From: Ochrobactrum quorumnocens
GTDB lineage: Bacteria > Pseudomonadota > Alphaproteobacteria > Rhizobiales > Rhizobiaceae
DNA length: 64,000 nt
Assembly: GCF_002278035.1 (NCBI RefSeq)
Contig: NZ_CP022605.1
Coordinates: 968,013-1,032,012 of the forward strand
Direction of reading: 5' to 3'
A program made the position numbers and the translations under genes. Shown in pieces: positions 8,835 through 18,155 of this stretch (position 1 is the first letter of the stretch; each line of letters starts with the position of its first letter). The notes below the pieces were generated by a model, which worked only from the letters and a program-made list of their open reading frames with translations, was not told where the DNA came from and did not search any database.

Positions 8835-11800
8835 ATGACCATTTCAGACATTGAGCCATCAAACCTTGGCCAAAAAGGCCGACCCAGCAAACAACTGCGT
8901 GATAACGGAATGGGTTCCGCATGGCGTTGCCTTGTTTTGCGGGGTGGCCGCGTTGCGAAATATAAGGGCGTTGCCGGTGGCGTCGCGCCGCACGAAGCCA
9001 CTGGTTCGTCTTTCATAACGGGTCTCGCTTCTACGTCGCTGATTGCGCTGACGTCTCTTATTGCTTTGCCTTCGGCCTCATTGGCGGGCTCTTGTACGAC
9101 AGGTCCCGCTTCCGTTTGCTCGGGTCCCGCTGCGGCAGGCGATACAACGCAGGTGATTACTGGAACTGGCGTCGAAGTAACGACTGAAGCCGATTTCGGG
9201 CTTTCCGTTGGATCCGGTAATGCTGTAACGATCACCGGCACGAACGGCGTCTCGTTTAATGACAATGCCGCGTCAGCGATCACCGGCCAGAATTATGGCT
9301 TGGAAATCACAAACGGGACCTCCGGCGACCTGGTCGTAAACTCCAATGGCCATATCACAGGCGAAAACTGGGATGCAGTTTCGGTGACAAATGGCGCAGG
9401 AACAGGCAATATCACCATTAACGTCAATGATCTTGACGGCGGAAGACGCGGCATTGAAGCCCGCCAGTCTGGTACAGGTGCGGTTAATATTACGTCCACC
9501 GGTGTGATCAACTCTGTCTGGGACGGTATCGTCGCCGAGACGGGATCTGGCGCTGAGGGTGGCATCACAATTGATGTAAACGAGATCAACGCTCAGGGCA
9601 TCGGTGGCAACGGTACCGGCATTTACGCACTTAATGGCGGAAGTGGTGATACATCGATCACCGCTTCAGGTACAGTGACTTCCGATAAGGGTGAAGGCAT
9701 CCTTGTCTTAAACACAGCTAGCGCAGGGTCGATCAAAGTCGATGTCAAAAGCGTAGTTGCTGGCACGGTTGGTATTGATGTCCGTCACAGCGGAGCGGGC
9801 ACTATCGAAGTCATTTCGGATGGACTGATCGAAAGTGGTGGCAACGGCGTTGTTGCTGTCGCGGGGCCAACCACAAGTGGCGTTACTGTCGACGTAAAAG
9901 ACATTAAAGCCGGCGGTTTCGGCGTCAATCTGCCCGGCAACAATGGTACCGGCGATGTTACTGTCAGCGCAAACAACATCGAATCCGATAGCACTGGCAT
10001 CAACTTCGATAATGGCCCACGCACGAGCAACTTCAATGTTGATGTGACTAAGATCGTTTCCGGCCTTGACGGTATAAACGGCTACGCCAGTGGCACTGGC
10101 AACGTTGATATCAACGTTGGATCGATCATTGCGGATCGTATTGGCGTTTGGATGGACGTGGATGCCAGCCCGAATGCCGGAACGACGACCCTTAATATCG
10201 GCGATATCACCGCTGGAAATGAAGGCATCAATATCGACACCAACGCGTACACCGCAGGGCTGGAAATTAACGTCAACGACGTTAACTCCGGGGCAAGCGC
10301 TATTCATTTTACTCATAGAGGTAGCGGCGATACGATCGTCACCGCGAATGATATCACGACCAAGACTGGCCACGGCATCTGGTTCAGCACCTATGGCACT
10401 GGCGACGTTAATATTGCGGCCCATGATATTAATACAGCCGGTATTGGTATGTGGTTTGATACCTATCTCACCACCAAGGACCTGAACGTTAATGTGAACA
10501 ACATTACGTCAGGTGGCGATAGCATCAACGCTGTTCATAGCGGCACCGGTGTTGCGACAATTACCTCCACAGGCACGATCAAGTCGGATGGAGTGGGTAT
10601 TAACCTGCTTAATGACACTGCGGCGTTCAACGCCTCAGCGCCTGACAGCCAGAATATTATTACAGTCAACAACATTGAAACGCCGAACAATGTTGCCATC
10701 AATGTCGACTCGAGTGCAGCTAAAGGGACCACAATCACCACCAACGGTGCCATCAATACGCCGGCAGCAGGTGCACTCGGCGGCGATGGCATTCGCGTGG
10801 TTGAGCGCAAAGGTCCTCTCGTCATCAATGTTGCAAAGAGCAGCACCATCACATCCTACAACAATACGATGGATTTGACGAATTACAGCACCGCAGGAAC
10901 GACCATCAATGTCGATGGAACTCTGAAGTCAACTGCGGCACTAGGCGCTTGGGACGGCGTTATCTGGGTCTATGGAACGCCTGGCACGACCACCGTTAAC
11001 ATCAATGACGGCTCCACAGTTCAAGCTGCGGCCAAAGCCAGCTTCGCGATGACCGACAACGAAGGCGATTCAATCGTTAACGTTGGAAAATCGACAGTGA
11101 CGGGCGGCTTCCGTCTTGGAACGGGCGATGATGCGCTGACCTTCAATGGCACCGACATGACAAATGTAGGGACACTTGACGGTGGCGCTGGCAACACCGG
11201 CGGCGATGTTTTGACGCTTAACGGTGTTGAGAACTTCACCCGCAATCTTCAGACTGCAACTCAGGAAATCAGAAACTGGGATGCCGTTAATCTGAACGGT
11301 GGCACTGCGGATCTAGTTGGAACACTGACGACTGACGTCTTCACTGTTGGCAAGGACAGCGGTGGTAATCCGGCTGTTCTGTCCATTGGTGCAGCGAATG
11401 TCGGTAACACACTGACAACCACCGGCGACTATGTCGGCGCAGGCGGCACCCTTGTTGTTGACACTGTCCTCGGAGGCGACAACTCCGCGACTGATCTGTT
11501 CAAGATCGGCGGCAGCACATCAGGTTCAACCGATCTGCGTGTGAACAATATTGGCGGCACCGGTGCACCGACTGTTGAAGGCATCAAGGTTATCGATGTG
11601 GCGGGTGCATCAAACGGCGCTTTCAAGCTCATCGGTGGTAACTACTCGCTCAATAATCAGCAAGTCATGGTTGTCGGAGCTTACGGTTACACGCTTTGGA
11701 AGAACGGCGTTTCCACACCAACTGATGGTGATTGGTATCTTCGTTCGCAGATCGCACCGGTTGCTCCTGTAGATCCAACCAATCCAGTCGACCCGAACAA

Positions 11801-12881
11801 TCCAGTCGATCCAACCAACCCAACCAATCCGGGCACCCCTGGAGTTCCGCTTTATCAGGCTGGTGTTCCAACCTATGAAGCCTATTCGCAGGCTCTGCTT
11901 GGGCTGAACGGGGTCTCAACCCTGCAGCAGCGTGTTGGCAACCGCATCTGGGCCGGTAACGGCAACAAGGTTGTCGCGCAGGGTGCCGATCCAGTCGGCT
12001 CACCATATGCCGCTCCTGAAGAAGCCGGTGTTGCGATTGAAGGCAACGGTGTGTGGGGCCGTATCGAAGGCGCACATAACAGCATCAAACCACGCGTCTC
12101 GACTTCAAACACCGATTACGACCAGAATATCCTCAAGCTTCAGGCCGGTATTGACGGTCTGTTGATGGAAACAGAAAATGGCAAGCTGATTGGTGGGGTC
12201 ACAGTCCATTACGTGCATGGCAAAACTGACACTAGCTCGCTCAGTGGTGATGGCAAAATCAGCACGGACGGTTACGGCTTTGGCGGCACACTCACCTGGT
12301 ATGGTGAAAATGGCTTCTACCTCGACGGTCAGGGTCAGGTGACATGGTATAAGAGCGATCTCGACTCGCTCCTTGCCAATGCCAACCTCGACAATGGCAA
12401 CAAGGGTTTCGGCTATACCTTGTCTCTTGAAGGCGGTAAGCGCTTTGCCATTGATCCAGAATGGTCGGTCACACCACAAGCACAGCTGGTTTATTCCAAT
12501 GTCGATTTTGATGCATTCACCGATCCATTCGGTTCACGCGTCAGTCTTGACCGCGGTGAAAGCCTTCAGGGCCGTCTTGGTCTGACACTTGATCACGAGA
12601 CGTCTTGGCAGGATGACAACGGTACGCTCAATCGCGCCAATGTCTACGGCATTGCCAATCTCTACTACGAGTTCCTGGAAGGAACACGGGTTGACGTTGC
12701 GGGTACGAGCATTGCCAGTGAACAAGAACGTCTGTGGGGCGGACTTGGCGTCGGCGGTTCATACAACTGGAACGACGACAAATTCTCGATCTTTGGCGAA
12801 GGCCTCGTCAATACCAGTCTAAACAACTTTGGTGACAGCTATTCCGTCAAGGGGAATGTTGGCTTCCGCGTTAAGTGGTAA
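8835..12881 (+). CDS. Autotransporter 2 (type Va secreted passenger with beta-barrel)
   Basis: A 1348-residue autotransporter. The long N-terminus (about 84 residues to SASLA-G) is an extended signal region of the kind common in large autotransporters. The passenger is built from many glycine/asparagine-rich repeats (patterns such as GTGDVxVxANDI and GxGIxxxxSGTG) that differ in sequence from those of autotransporter 1. A linker of tandem DPTNP/DPNNPV repeats at 11770-11840 separates the passenger from the junction LYQAGVPTYEAY. The C-terminal barrel of about 280 residues is nearly the same as that of autotransporter 1 and ends in W. The genes are clearly paralogues with conserved export modules and divergent passengers. 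Likely role: surface adhesin or matrix protein. It lies 1.8 kb downstream of the first copy on the same strand with its own control region. Confidence 0.9.
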   Translation: MTISDIEPSNLGQKGRPSKQLRDNGMGSAWRCLVLRGGRVAKYKGVAGGVAPHEATGSSFITGLASTSLIALTSLIALPSASLAGSCTTGPASVCSGPAAAGDTTQVITGTGVEVTTEADFGLSVGSGNAVTITGTNGVSFNDNAASAITGQNYGLEITNGTSGDLVVNSNGHITGENWDAVSVTNGAGTGNITINVNDLDGGRRGIEARQSGTGAVNITSTGVINSVWDGIVAETGSGAEGGITIDVNEINAQGIGGNGTGIYALNGGSGDTSITASGTVTSDKGEGILVLNTASAGSIKVDVKSVVAGTVGIDVRHSGAGTIEVISDGLIESGGNGVVAVAGPTTSGVTVDVKDIKAGGFGVNLPGNNGTGDVTVSANNIESDSTGINFDNGPRTSNFNVDVTKIVSGLDGINGYASGTGNVDINVGSIIADRIGVWMDVDASPNAGTTTLNIGDITAGNEGINIDTNAYTAGLEINVNDVNSGASAIHFTHRGSGDTIVTANDITTKTGHGIWFSTYGTGDVNIAAHDINTAGIGMWFDTYLTTKDLNVNVNNITSGGDSINAVHSGTGVATITSTGTIKSDGVGINLLNDTAAFNASAPDSQNIITVNNIETPNNVAINVDSSAAKGTTITTNGAINTPAAGALGGDGIRVVERKGPLVINVAKSSTITSYNNTMDLTNYSTAGTTINVDGTLKSTAALGAWDGVIWVYGTPGTTTVNINDGSTVQAAAKASFAMTDNEGDSIVNVGKSTVTGGFRLGTGDDALTFNGTDMTNVGTLDGGAGNTGGDVLTLNGVENFTRNLQTATQEIRNWDAVNLNGGTADLVGTLTTDVFTVGKDSGGNPAVLSIGAANVGNTLTTTGDYVGAGGTLVVDTVLGGDNSATDLFKIGGSTSGSTDLRVNNIGGTGAPTVEGIKVIDVAGASNGAFKLIGGNYSLNNQQVMVVGAYGYTLWKNGVSTPTDGDWYLRSQIAPVAPVDPTNPVDPNNPVDPTNPTNPGTPGVPLYQAGVPTYEAYSQALLGLNGVSTLQQRVGNRIWAGNGNKVVAQGADPVGSPYAAPEEAGVAIEGNGVWGRIEGAHNSIKPRVSTSNTDYDQNILKLQAGIDGLLMETENGKLIGGVTVHYVHGKTDTSSLSGDGKISTDGYGFGGTLTWYGENGFYLDGQGQVTWYKSDLDSLLANANLDNGNKGFGYTLSLEGGKRFAIDPEWSVTPQAQLVYSNVDFDAFTDPFGSRVSLDRGESLQGRLGLTLDHETSWQDDNGTLNRANVYGIANLYYEFLEGTRVDVAGTSIASEQERLWGGLGVGGSYNWNDDKFSIFGEGLVNTSLNNFGDSYSVKGNVGFRVKW

Positions 12882-12896
12882 AAATCGGGACATGAT

Positions 12897-12933
12897 ATCG
12901 GGCCGGAGCATCGACAACGATGTTCCGGCCCGA
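12897..12933 (+). terminator. Stem-loop after autotransporter 2
   Basis: A GC-rich hairpin (TCGGGCCGGA-CATCG with its near-complement, loop ACAA) starts about 15 bases after the stop codon. No clear T-run follows, so it is a likely but not classical terminator. Confidence 0.6.
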
Positions 12934-13245
12934 TGACTGAACTTGACACTGATTTGACTAGAACAGACCGTCGAACCTCACACAACAAGAGGTGGCGATT
13001 AATCCAGTGGGGTTGAAGCTTGAGACATTTCACACCTTATGATTGGACCGGTGAAACGCTAGTTCGCAGAAAACGGATTAAGCGGTTTTTCTTAACTGCA
13101 AGCGGAGCGGTTTTCTTGATCCCGTTGTCAGCCGTCTTGATCTCTGTCCTACTTGGACGAACGTAATGTTTTCGGAAATCACAGGACTTCCTCCTGCTTT
13201 TCAGCTTCTTGCTCGTTTATGGACGATCTGTCTTGGAGAGCATTT
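12934..13245. other. Short intergenic region
   Basis: About 310 bases in which I see no gene or clear control element, apart from the ribosome-binding site GGAGAG for the following small gene. Confidence 0.4.
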
Positions 13246-13452
13246 ATGAGTGAAAGAACAAGGTTGAATGGCCCTTCCAGCGACGAAACTGGAAGCATGG
13301 CGTACCAAAAAGAATGCATGTTTGCTCTTGAACCATCGATCAGCAAGCTCATTATGATAGCAATCGCTGCGGGCTGGGACAGGGACCAAGTCCTCTATGC
13401 GATCACTTGTCTTGCTGCGCGCGAGGCAACCGACAAGCAATATTTGTCATAG
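13246..13452 (+). CDS. Conserved small hypothetical protein
   Basis: A 68-residue protein starting at MSERTRLN, chosen because CTTGGAGAG sits six bases upstream; the frame itself stays open back to 13153. The core YQKECMFALEPSISKL...AIAAGWDRDQV resembles small soluble proteins common in Hyphomicrobiales (a QxECAFALEP-like motif followed by an AGW motif). Function unknown. It has no signal peptide or membrane span and lies between the autotransporter and the IalB-like gene. Confidence 0.6.
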   Translation: MSERTRLNGPSSDETGSMAYQKECMFALEPSISKLIMIAIAAGWDRDQVLYAITCLAAREATDKQYLS

Positions 13453-13590
13453 AAGATGCGCTTCCAGACTGATTCCAATAACCAACAGATGCTGCTGCAG
13501 AGCTGTAGCCGTTCATATTGCGACCGGTCATAGTCAGATGTCTAAACTCAACCAAGCCCGTCCCTCTGTCGTGACAGCGGCTTCATTTAA

Positions 13591-14160
13591 ATGAGAACTC
13601 CTATATTCTCAACAATTGGATACACCCAGATGCCCAGCTCGTTTAACGTCATTGCCCACTTCGTTGCCGCTCTTTTCTTTTTTAATTCTGCCGCTTCAGG
13701 CTTGGCTCAGGAGAGCGCCAGTACATCCGCAGCTTCTCCTCCTCCGGCGTGGTCGTTAGCCTGTGCAAGTCCGAACGCTGCCACGGGCCCGTTGACTTGC
13801 CAGATCGAACAGCGATTTTTTCGCCAGCAGACGCGAGAGCTCGTTATGATTCTGGCGATTTCAAAAACGTCAGTAAATCAAGACGTTGCGATCAACCTTG
13901 TCCTTCCACACGGGTTACGTATTCCCAATGGGGTTAGCTATCAGGTTGACACTGGTGCAGTAGAAACGGCCGCTATCGTCAGCAGCGGACCTAACGGTGC
14001 AATAACTTCGATCCCCGTTTCCCCAGACTTTCTCGCAGGTTTGAAATCGGGGACAACTTTGTCCGTGAAGGTGCAAACTACATCAGGAACAGAGCTCTCG
14101 ATCCCTGTATCGCTCGCCGGTTTTACCGCTGCTATAGACCGCATGTCGGCCATCCGGTAA
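13591..14160 (+). CDS. IalB-family exported protein
   Basis: A 189-residue protein (an alternative start is ATG 13630, giving MPSSFNVIAH). A signal peptide ends near ASGLAQ-E. The mature part opens with WSLACASP...LTCQIEQRF, the paired-cysteine start of the invasion-associated locus B family (PF06776), and ends with the usual VSLAGFTAAIDRM segment. IalB of Bartonella is linked to erythrocyte invasion; most alphaproteobacterial members are periplasmic proteins of unknown role. Its position between the autotransporters and the response regulator suggests an envelope-related function in the same island. Confidence 0.8.
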   Translation: MRTPIFSTIGYTQMPSSFNVIAHFVAALFFFNSAASGLAQESASTSAASPPPAWSLACASPNAATGPLTCQIEQRFFRQQTRELVMILAISKTSVNQDVAINLVLPHGLRIPNGVSYQVDTGAVETAAIVSSGPNGAITSIPVSPDFLAGLKSGTTLSVKVQTTSGTELSIPVSLAGFTAAIDRMSAIR

Positions 14161-14337
14161 TGCCGGAAGCTTATAAGTAAAGCAGTATCTTCAGTCGTTT
14201 TTGGCTCAAAGTTCCAAAGTAAATTGAGGGCCCCGGCGCACACGCTGTCGATACGATCCTATAGACCGAACGGTTTGTTGATGAGCAACGCGATGAGCAG
14301 ATGAGATCGAGTACCAGGGAATTTTTTAGGACCTCCA

Positions 14338-15051
14338 ATGACAGCAGAGGAATTCAAGCAATACGATGTTACGACGGCTCCCCTTGTTTACATTGTCGAT
14401 GATGACCGAGACTTCCGAGAGGAAATGCTCCTGGGCTTATCCAGGCTGGGCCTGAACGTATATGGATTTGAAAATGCTGCAGCTCTTTACAGAGCGTACG
14501 CAGCAAAGCCATCAGACATCGTAATTCTTGATATCGGCTTAAATGGAGAAGATGGGTTATCTGTTGCCGCGCATTTGAGAACATCGCGATCGTTGGGAAT
14601 TGTCATGGTGACAGCTCGCGGGTCCATTGATGACAGGATTAATGGCCTCAAAAACGGTGCAGATGCTTACCTCGTCAAACCGATCGATGTTCGCGAACTG
14701 GCTGCCACAGTGACAGCTCTCAGCGCCCGTCTCAGCAGGCTCGGTTTCTCTTCACAGCGTCAAGGTTCCGGGTGGTCCCTGCTCGAAGGCGGTTGGGTAC
14801 TATCCGATGGGGTTGGCAATCGTCTTCGTTTAACCACAGCGGAACAACGTTTATTGGGACGGTTATTCGCTGAGCGTGGCGAGACCGTCGAGCGGCAGGC
14901 GCTCGTGGAGGCTCTGGGAGAAGACGTATATGAATTTAATTATGCGCATCTCGACACCATAGTGAGCCGACTGCGTCGAAGGGCGAAGAAGGCCAATATG
15001 GTGCTCCCACTGCATGCAATACGCGCAAGAGGCTTCGCCTTTGCCGGCTAG
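14338..15051 (+). CDS. OmpR-family response regulator
   Basis: A 237-residue regulator. The receiver domain shows the acidic pocket DDD (21-23), phosphoacceptor Asp65 in VILDIGLNGEDG, Thr92 and Lys114 (VKPID). The C-terminal winged helix (about 140-237) has LTTAEQRLLGRL and the recognition segment DTIVSRLRRRAKKA, followed by the hairpin IRARGFAFA, so it is a DNA-binding OmpR/PhoB type. The start ATG follows TTAGGACCTCCA. There is no kinase beside it. The orphan kinase at 708-2672 on the other side of the autotransporters is the natural partner, and the phased AAGTG repeats are the natural targets; both links are inferred from position. Confidence 0.93.
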   Translation: MTAEEFKQYDVTTAPLVYIVDDDRDFREEMLLGLSRLGLNVYGFENAAALYRAYAAKPSDIVILDIGLNGEDGLSVAAHLRTSRSLGIVMVTARGSIDDRINGLKNGADAYLVKPIDVRELAATVTALSARLSRLGFSSQRQGSGWSLLEGGWVLSDGVGNRLRLTTAEQRLLGRLFAERGETVERQALVEALGEDVYEFNYAHLDTIVSRLRRRAKKANMVLPLHAIRARGFAFAG

Positions 15052-15496
15052 CGTCTTTGCGTTTTAACGTTAATCTTGGCGGAAAGTGGAAGGGCGATTG
15101 GGAGCGTGATCAAGCCACGTGCCTTGCTTTAACGTCGTCATTGTTATCCAATTGATAGATGTGTTTGTAATTTCTGCTAAACCGTCACACGGTTAAAGAT
15201 GTGGTGGCTTACAGATTGATCGTTCTAACTTTTATCTAGCAAGGTATTGAATAGTTTAGAAGACTTCTTATACCACACGATGCGCGTCTATCGAGCTGTA
15301 GGGTCAATGAAGGAGCGTAAGTAGGCCGCTGACCTTCTAACAAAAGTCCACTTCCCTCCTGGCAAGCGGAAGCCAGGCACTGCATCATTAAGGGTTGGAG
15401 ATGCATTTCGAGTGAGAAGAGCGGATAGAAACCATCATCCCTTTGACATATGTGTGAAAAGAGTAAGCAGACTGTCGGCTTCGCGCGGAAACCGCA
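15052..15496. other. Intergenic region between convergent clusters
   Basis: About 445 bases between the regulator and the 3' end of the peptide cluster on the other strand. The only structure seen is a short inverted repeat (CCTGGC/GCCAGG, 15359-15378). No gene. Confidence 0.4.
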
Positions 15497-16294
15497 TCAT
15501 ACTATAAATCTAATGGCACGCTGAATATCGAAGAAGTTCTCCGCTCGGAATCGAAGTGTTCGGGGAGACGGGTGCTCGGTTCCGGGGTACCAACTGCCGC
15601 GAAATGCTTCGACCGGAGTCGTGTATTCGACGACCAGTTCGAAGGTTTTTGCGAGCTTCGGAATAAATTTGGAAAAATCGCGTGATAACGCTTGTTCCAC
15701 ACGCTCGCGAATGGCTTTCACGGCACCTTGCGGCGACAACGATGATGTGGAGGGTCCGTGTCCTTCACTTGTAGCGACTGTGGTAATGCCTGGAACGAGC
15801 TTCTTGGCTTCCTCGCACATTCCGGCATCGCCTGAGAGAAAAACGGACGGCACGCTATACCGGGCTGCACAGTGGGCGTTTAATGTATACTCCGACGCAA
15901 CTTCACCATTAATCAGCATTCTGGAGATTGTGCCAGTCAACGTGTGCGCTAATGGATTGGTGTCAGTGCCGGCTTTATTGTGATAGCCAGTGTAAATTGC
16001 TGCGCTGAAACTCTCGTCTATACCGAACATCATAGCGTCGGGGTGTCCGCTCCAACCACGGATAATGCGAACATAATCGGGAAGTTTGGAGAGGATCAAA
16101 TTGCGTGCGGTTGAATGTGCGTCCTTCACCACAACTTCAGTGGCTCCAGCAGCGCGTGCACCTTCGCACGCAGCGACCAATTCGTCTGTCATATACTCGC
16201 GAAATTCGTCATAATCGGCGTGCCCTTTTCGGGCTTCATCCCAATTGGTGATGCCAGCGGTACCTTCAATATCGGCACTAATGAATATTTTCAT
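15497..16294 (-). CDS. M55 family D-aminopeptidase (DppA-like)
   Basis: A 265-residue zinc peptidase of the M55 family, whose known member, DppA of Bacillus, removes N-terminal D-amino acids from short peptides such as D-Ala-D-Ala. Metal-ligand residues are visible: Asp8 and Glu10 in ISADIEGTAG, His60 in VVKDAH, His105 in YTGYHNKAG, followed by His117 and the INGEVASE segment. The length matches the family. An AAGGAA site precedes the ATG. It is the last gene of a minus-strand cluster with a serine hydrolase and a Dpp-type importer, so its substrates are probably imported D-amino-acid peptides. Confidence 0.93.
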   Translation of the reverse strand: MKIFISADIEGTAGITNWDEARKGHADYDEFREYMTDELVAACEGARAAGATEVVVKDAHSTARNLILSKLPDYVRIIRGWSGHPDAMMFGIDESFSAAIYTGYHNKAGTDTNPLAHTLTGTISRMLINGEVASEYTLNAHCAARYSVPSVFLSGDAGMCEEAKKLVPGITTVATSEGHGPSTSSLSPQGAVKAIRERVEQALSRDFSKFIPKLAKTFELVVEYTTPVEAFRGSWYPGTEHPSPRTLRFRAENFFDIQRAIRFIV

Positions 16295-16476
16295 AGTTTA
16301 TGGTTCCTTGACTTACGAGAGTTCACTTAATGATGGCCGTGGACCATTACGCCAGTGGGGTTTGCACCTGAAGGGGCATCTTCACGGGAATATTCCGTTT
16401 GGGGTATTTAGCACGTGCGGCGACGCCTTCATCATAATTGGCTTGGCGATTTATGGCTCCTGCTTTCCTCAATCTA

Positions 16477-18138
16477 TCAGCCGATTTTGCGACGCTCTAG
16501 GAACATCGGTCCAACGCGAATACCCTCTCGGCCCGTTTCATCAACGGCACCTAATTCTAGGATTTCCTCTTCATAAAGAAGGCCGCGCATGCGGAAGCGA
16601 CCGCTGTCGACCGGTTCGCATGTATGGGTACAAAAGTATTCGATCAGGCATTTAAGCTGGCCATGACTATATGTGAGATATGTTATATTGAAATCTGGCC
16701 CATATTCTCCCAGATGCGAGCAGATTTCCGGCGGGACCTGTTCGACGGGCAGGCTATCCACTCTTGTCCAATCTTGCCCCTTCCAACTCATTTTACTGGG
16801 TACTTCGAACGAAACGTTCATATGAGGATAGTCTGCCCCGCGACCGTAAATCCGGCCATCAATAACAAAGTCGTCGCCCGCGACAGGGCGGATTTCTAGA
16901 GGCACGCCTTCGCCCATCAAATAGAGCTTTCGGCCATTTTTCTTCACCTCTACGACCTCGCCGCTGCCAGCATGGCGATAAAACCCGGGAAGTGTTTTGA
17001 ACTGTTCATCCTTGATTGCTGGAGGTATGCGAGGAGCGGGTGGACGGCTGCCCATATTGCGCTCTGACAATGCCAAGCGGAGGCCATCACCGGCCAGTCG
17101 TGACGCAATCTGATTGGCAAAATCCAGCGTGGCGAAAATGAGCACAGCAATTCCAGCGGAGGGAAGAAGTGTCATTTGAGACGCATAACCATAAACAGCG
17201 CCGCCATGTCCGACTGACGTCCATCCGTCAATATCGCCGATTCCAAAGCAGAGTCCGTAGCCGTTCTGCGTCTTGTCATGATTACTTGGACGCTTTCCGA
17301 TCACAGTCCACATTTCCCGTAAAGATGCGGGGCTGAGAATAGAATTTCCATCTGGTGCAAAACCACCTCTCAACAGACACTGGGCATAATTGGCCATGTC
17401 TTGATTGGTTGAAAAAATATTGCCTGCTGGGGACCCTCCGAGACTGAACACTGGCGCAGGACTGTCGCCCTCTAGTGTCCACATGTCTGCAGGTGCCAGA
17501 CGATCACGAATGCCTTCCGCCATTCCTGAGGAAGTTCCGAGCATACCAAGAGGTTTTAAGATATTGTCTGTTATATAGTCGGCATACGTCTTGCGCGCGA
17601 CCTTTTCGATAACCAGTCCCACTACGGCAATGCCGGCGTTGGAATAGTGCATAGTTCCGGCACTCGGGTCCTGCTTAAGGGTGGACGTTGCTAGTTCAGC
17701 CACGGTATCGGCAAGAGGCGGCCGGTGCGCGTCGAGATAATGTCCGCTTTTGGGCTCCCTGACAATGCCGGCAGTGTGGCTCATCAGCTTACGAAGGCTG
17801 ACATGGGAACCAAAGGGGCCGCTTTCACGTCCGATAAACGGATTCACAGGCTGGAAACCTGGAAGATATTCTGATACATCGACGTCGAGGTCTAAAAGCC
17901 CTTTTTCAACGAGTTGCATGATCGCAACTGCGGTGAAAGTCTTCGTTATCGAACCGATGCGAAAGCATGTTTGATCATTCATCTTAAAATGACGGTCAGG
18001 ATGCTGCACATGTCCTTGAGCCAGCAGACTGTCACGGTCCACAAGCGCATATGAAATAGACGGTATGGCTTTATCTTCTACTTCGTGGCGCAGAAGACTT
18101 TCGAATAGATCGATTGAAGTTTTTGATAGCGCAGACAA
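16477..18138 (-). CDS. Serine beta-lactamase-like hydrolase / D-peptidase
   Basis: A 553-residue protein with an N-terminal penicillin-binding/beta-lactamase class C fold (about 10-345). It has Ser63-x-x-Lys66 in GSITK, Tyr165-Ser-Asn in HYSNAG, and His311-Gly-Gly as the third motif. The C-terminal 200 residues form an extra beta-rich region like those in D-aminopeptidase/DAP-type or ClbP-like hydrolases. No signal peptide is seen, so it probably works in the cytoplasm. I take TTG at 18138 as the start because GGGAGG lies just upstream. The stop of the permease gene is 17 bases before it, so it belongs to the same operon. Likely role: hydrolysis of peptides carried in by the transporter, possibly with D-residues. 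Confidence 0.85.
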   Translation of the reverse strand: MSALSKTSIDLFESLLRHEVEDKAIPSISYALVDRDSLLAQGHVQHPDRHFKMNDQTCFRIGSITKTFTAVAIMQLVEKGLLDLDVDVSEYLPGFQPVNPFIGRESGPFGSHVSLRKLMSHTAGIVREPKSGHYLDAHRPPLADTVAELATSTLKQDPSAGTMHYSNAGIAVVGLVIEKVARKTYADYITDNILKPLGMLGTSSGMAEGIRDRLAPADMWTLEGDSPAPVFSLGGSPAGNIFSTNQDMANYAQCLLRGGFAPDGNSILSPASLREMWTVIGKRPSNHDKTQNGYGLCFGIGDIDGWTSVGHGGAVYGYASQMTLLPSAGIAVLIFATLDFANQIASRLAGDGLRLALSERNMGSRPPAPRIPPAIKDEQFKTLPGFYRHAGSGEVVEVKKNGRKLYLMGEGVPLEIRPVAGDDFVIDGRIYGRGADYPHMNVSFEVPSKMSWKGQDWTRVDSLPVEQVPPEICSHLGEYGPDFNITYLTYSHGQLKCLIEYFCTHTCEPVDSGRFRMRGLLYEEEILELGAVDETGREGIRVGPMFLERRKIG

Positions 18139-18155
18139 AACATTCCTCCCAGAAT

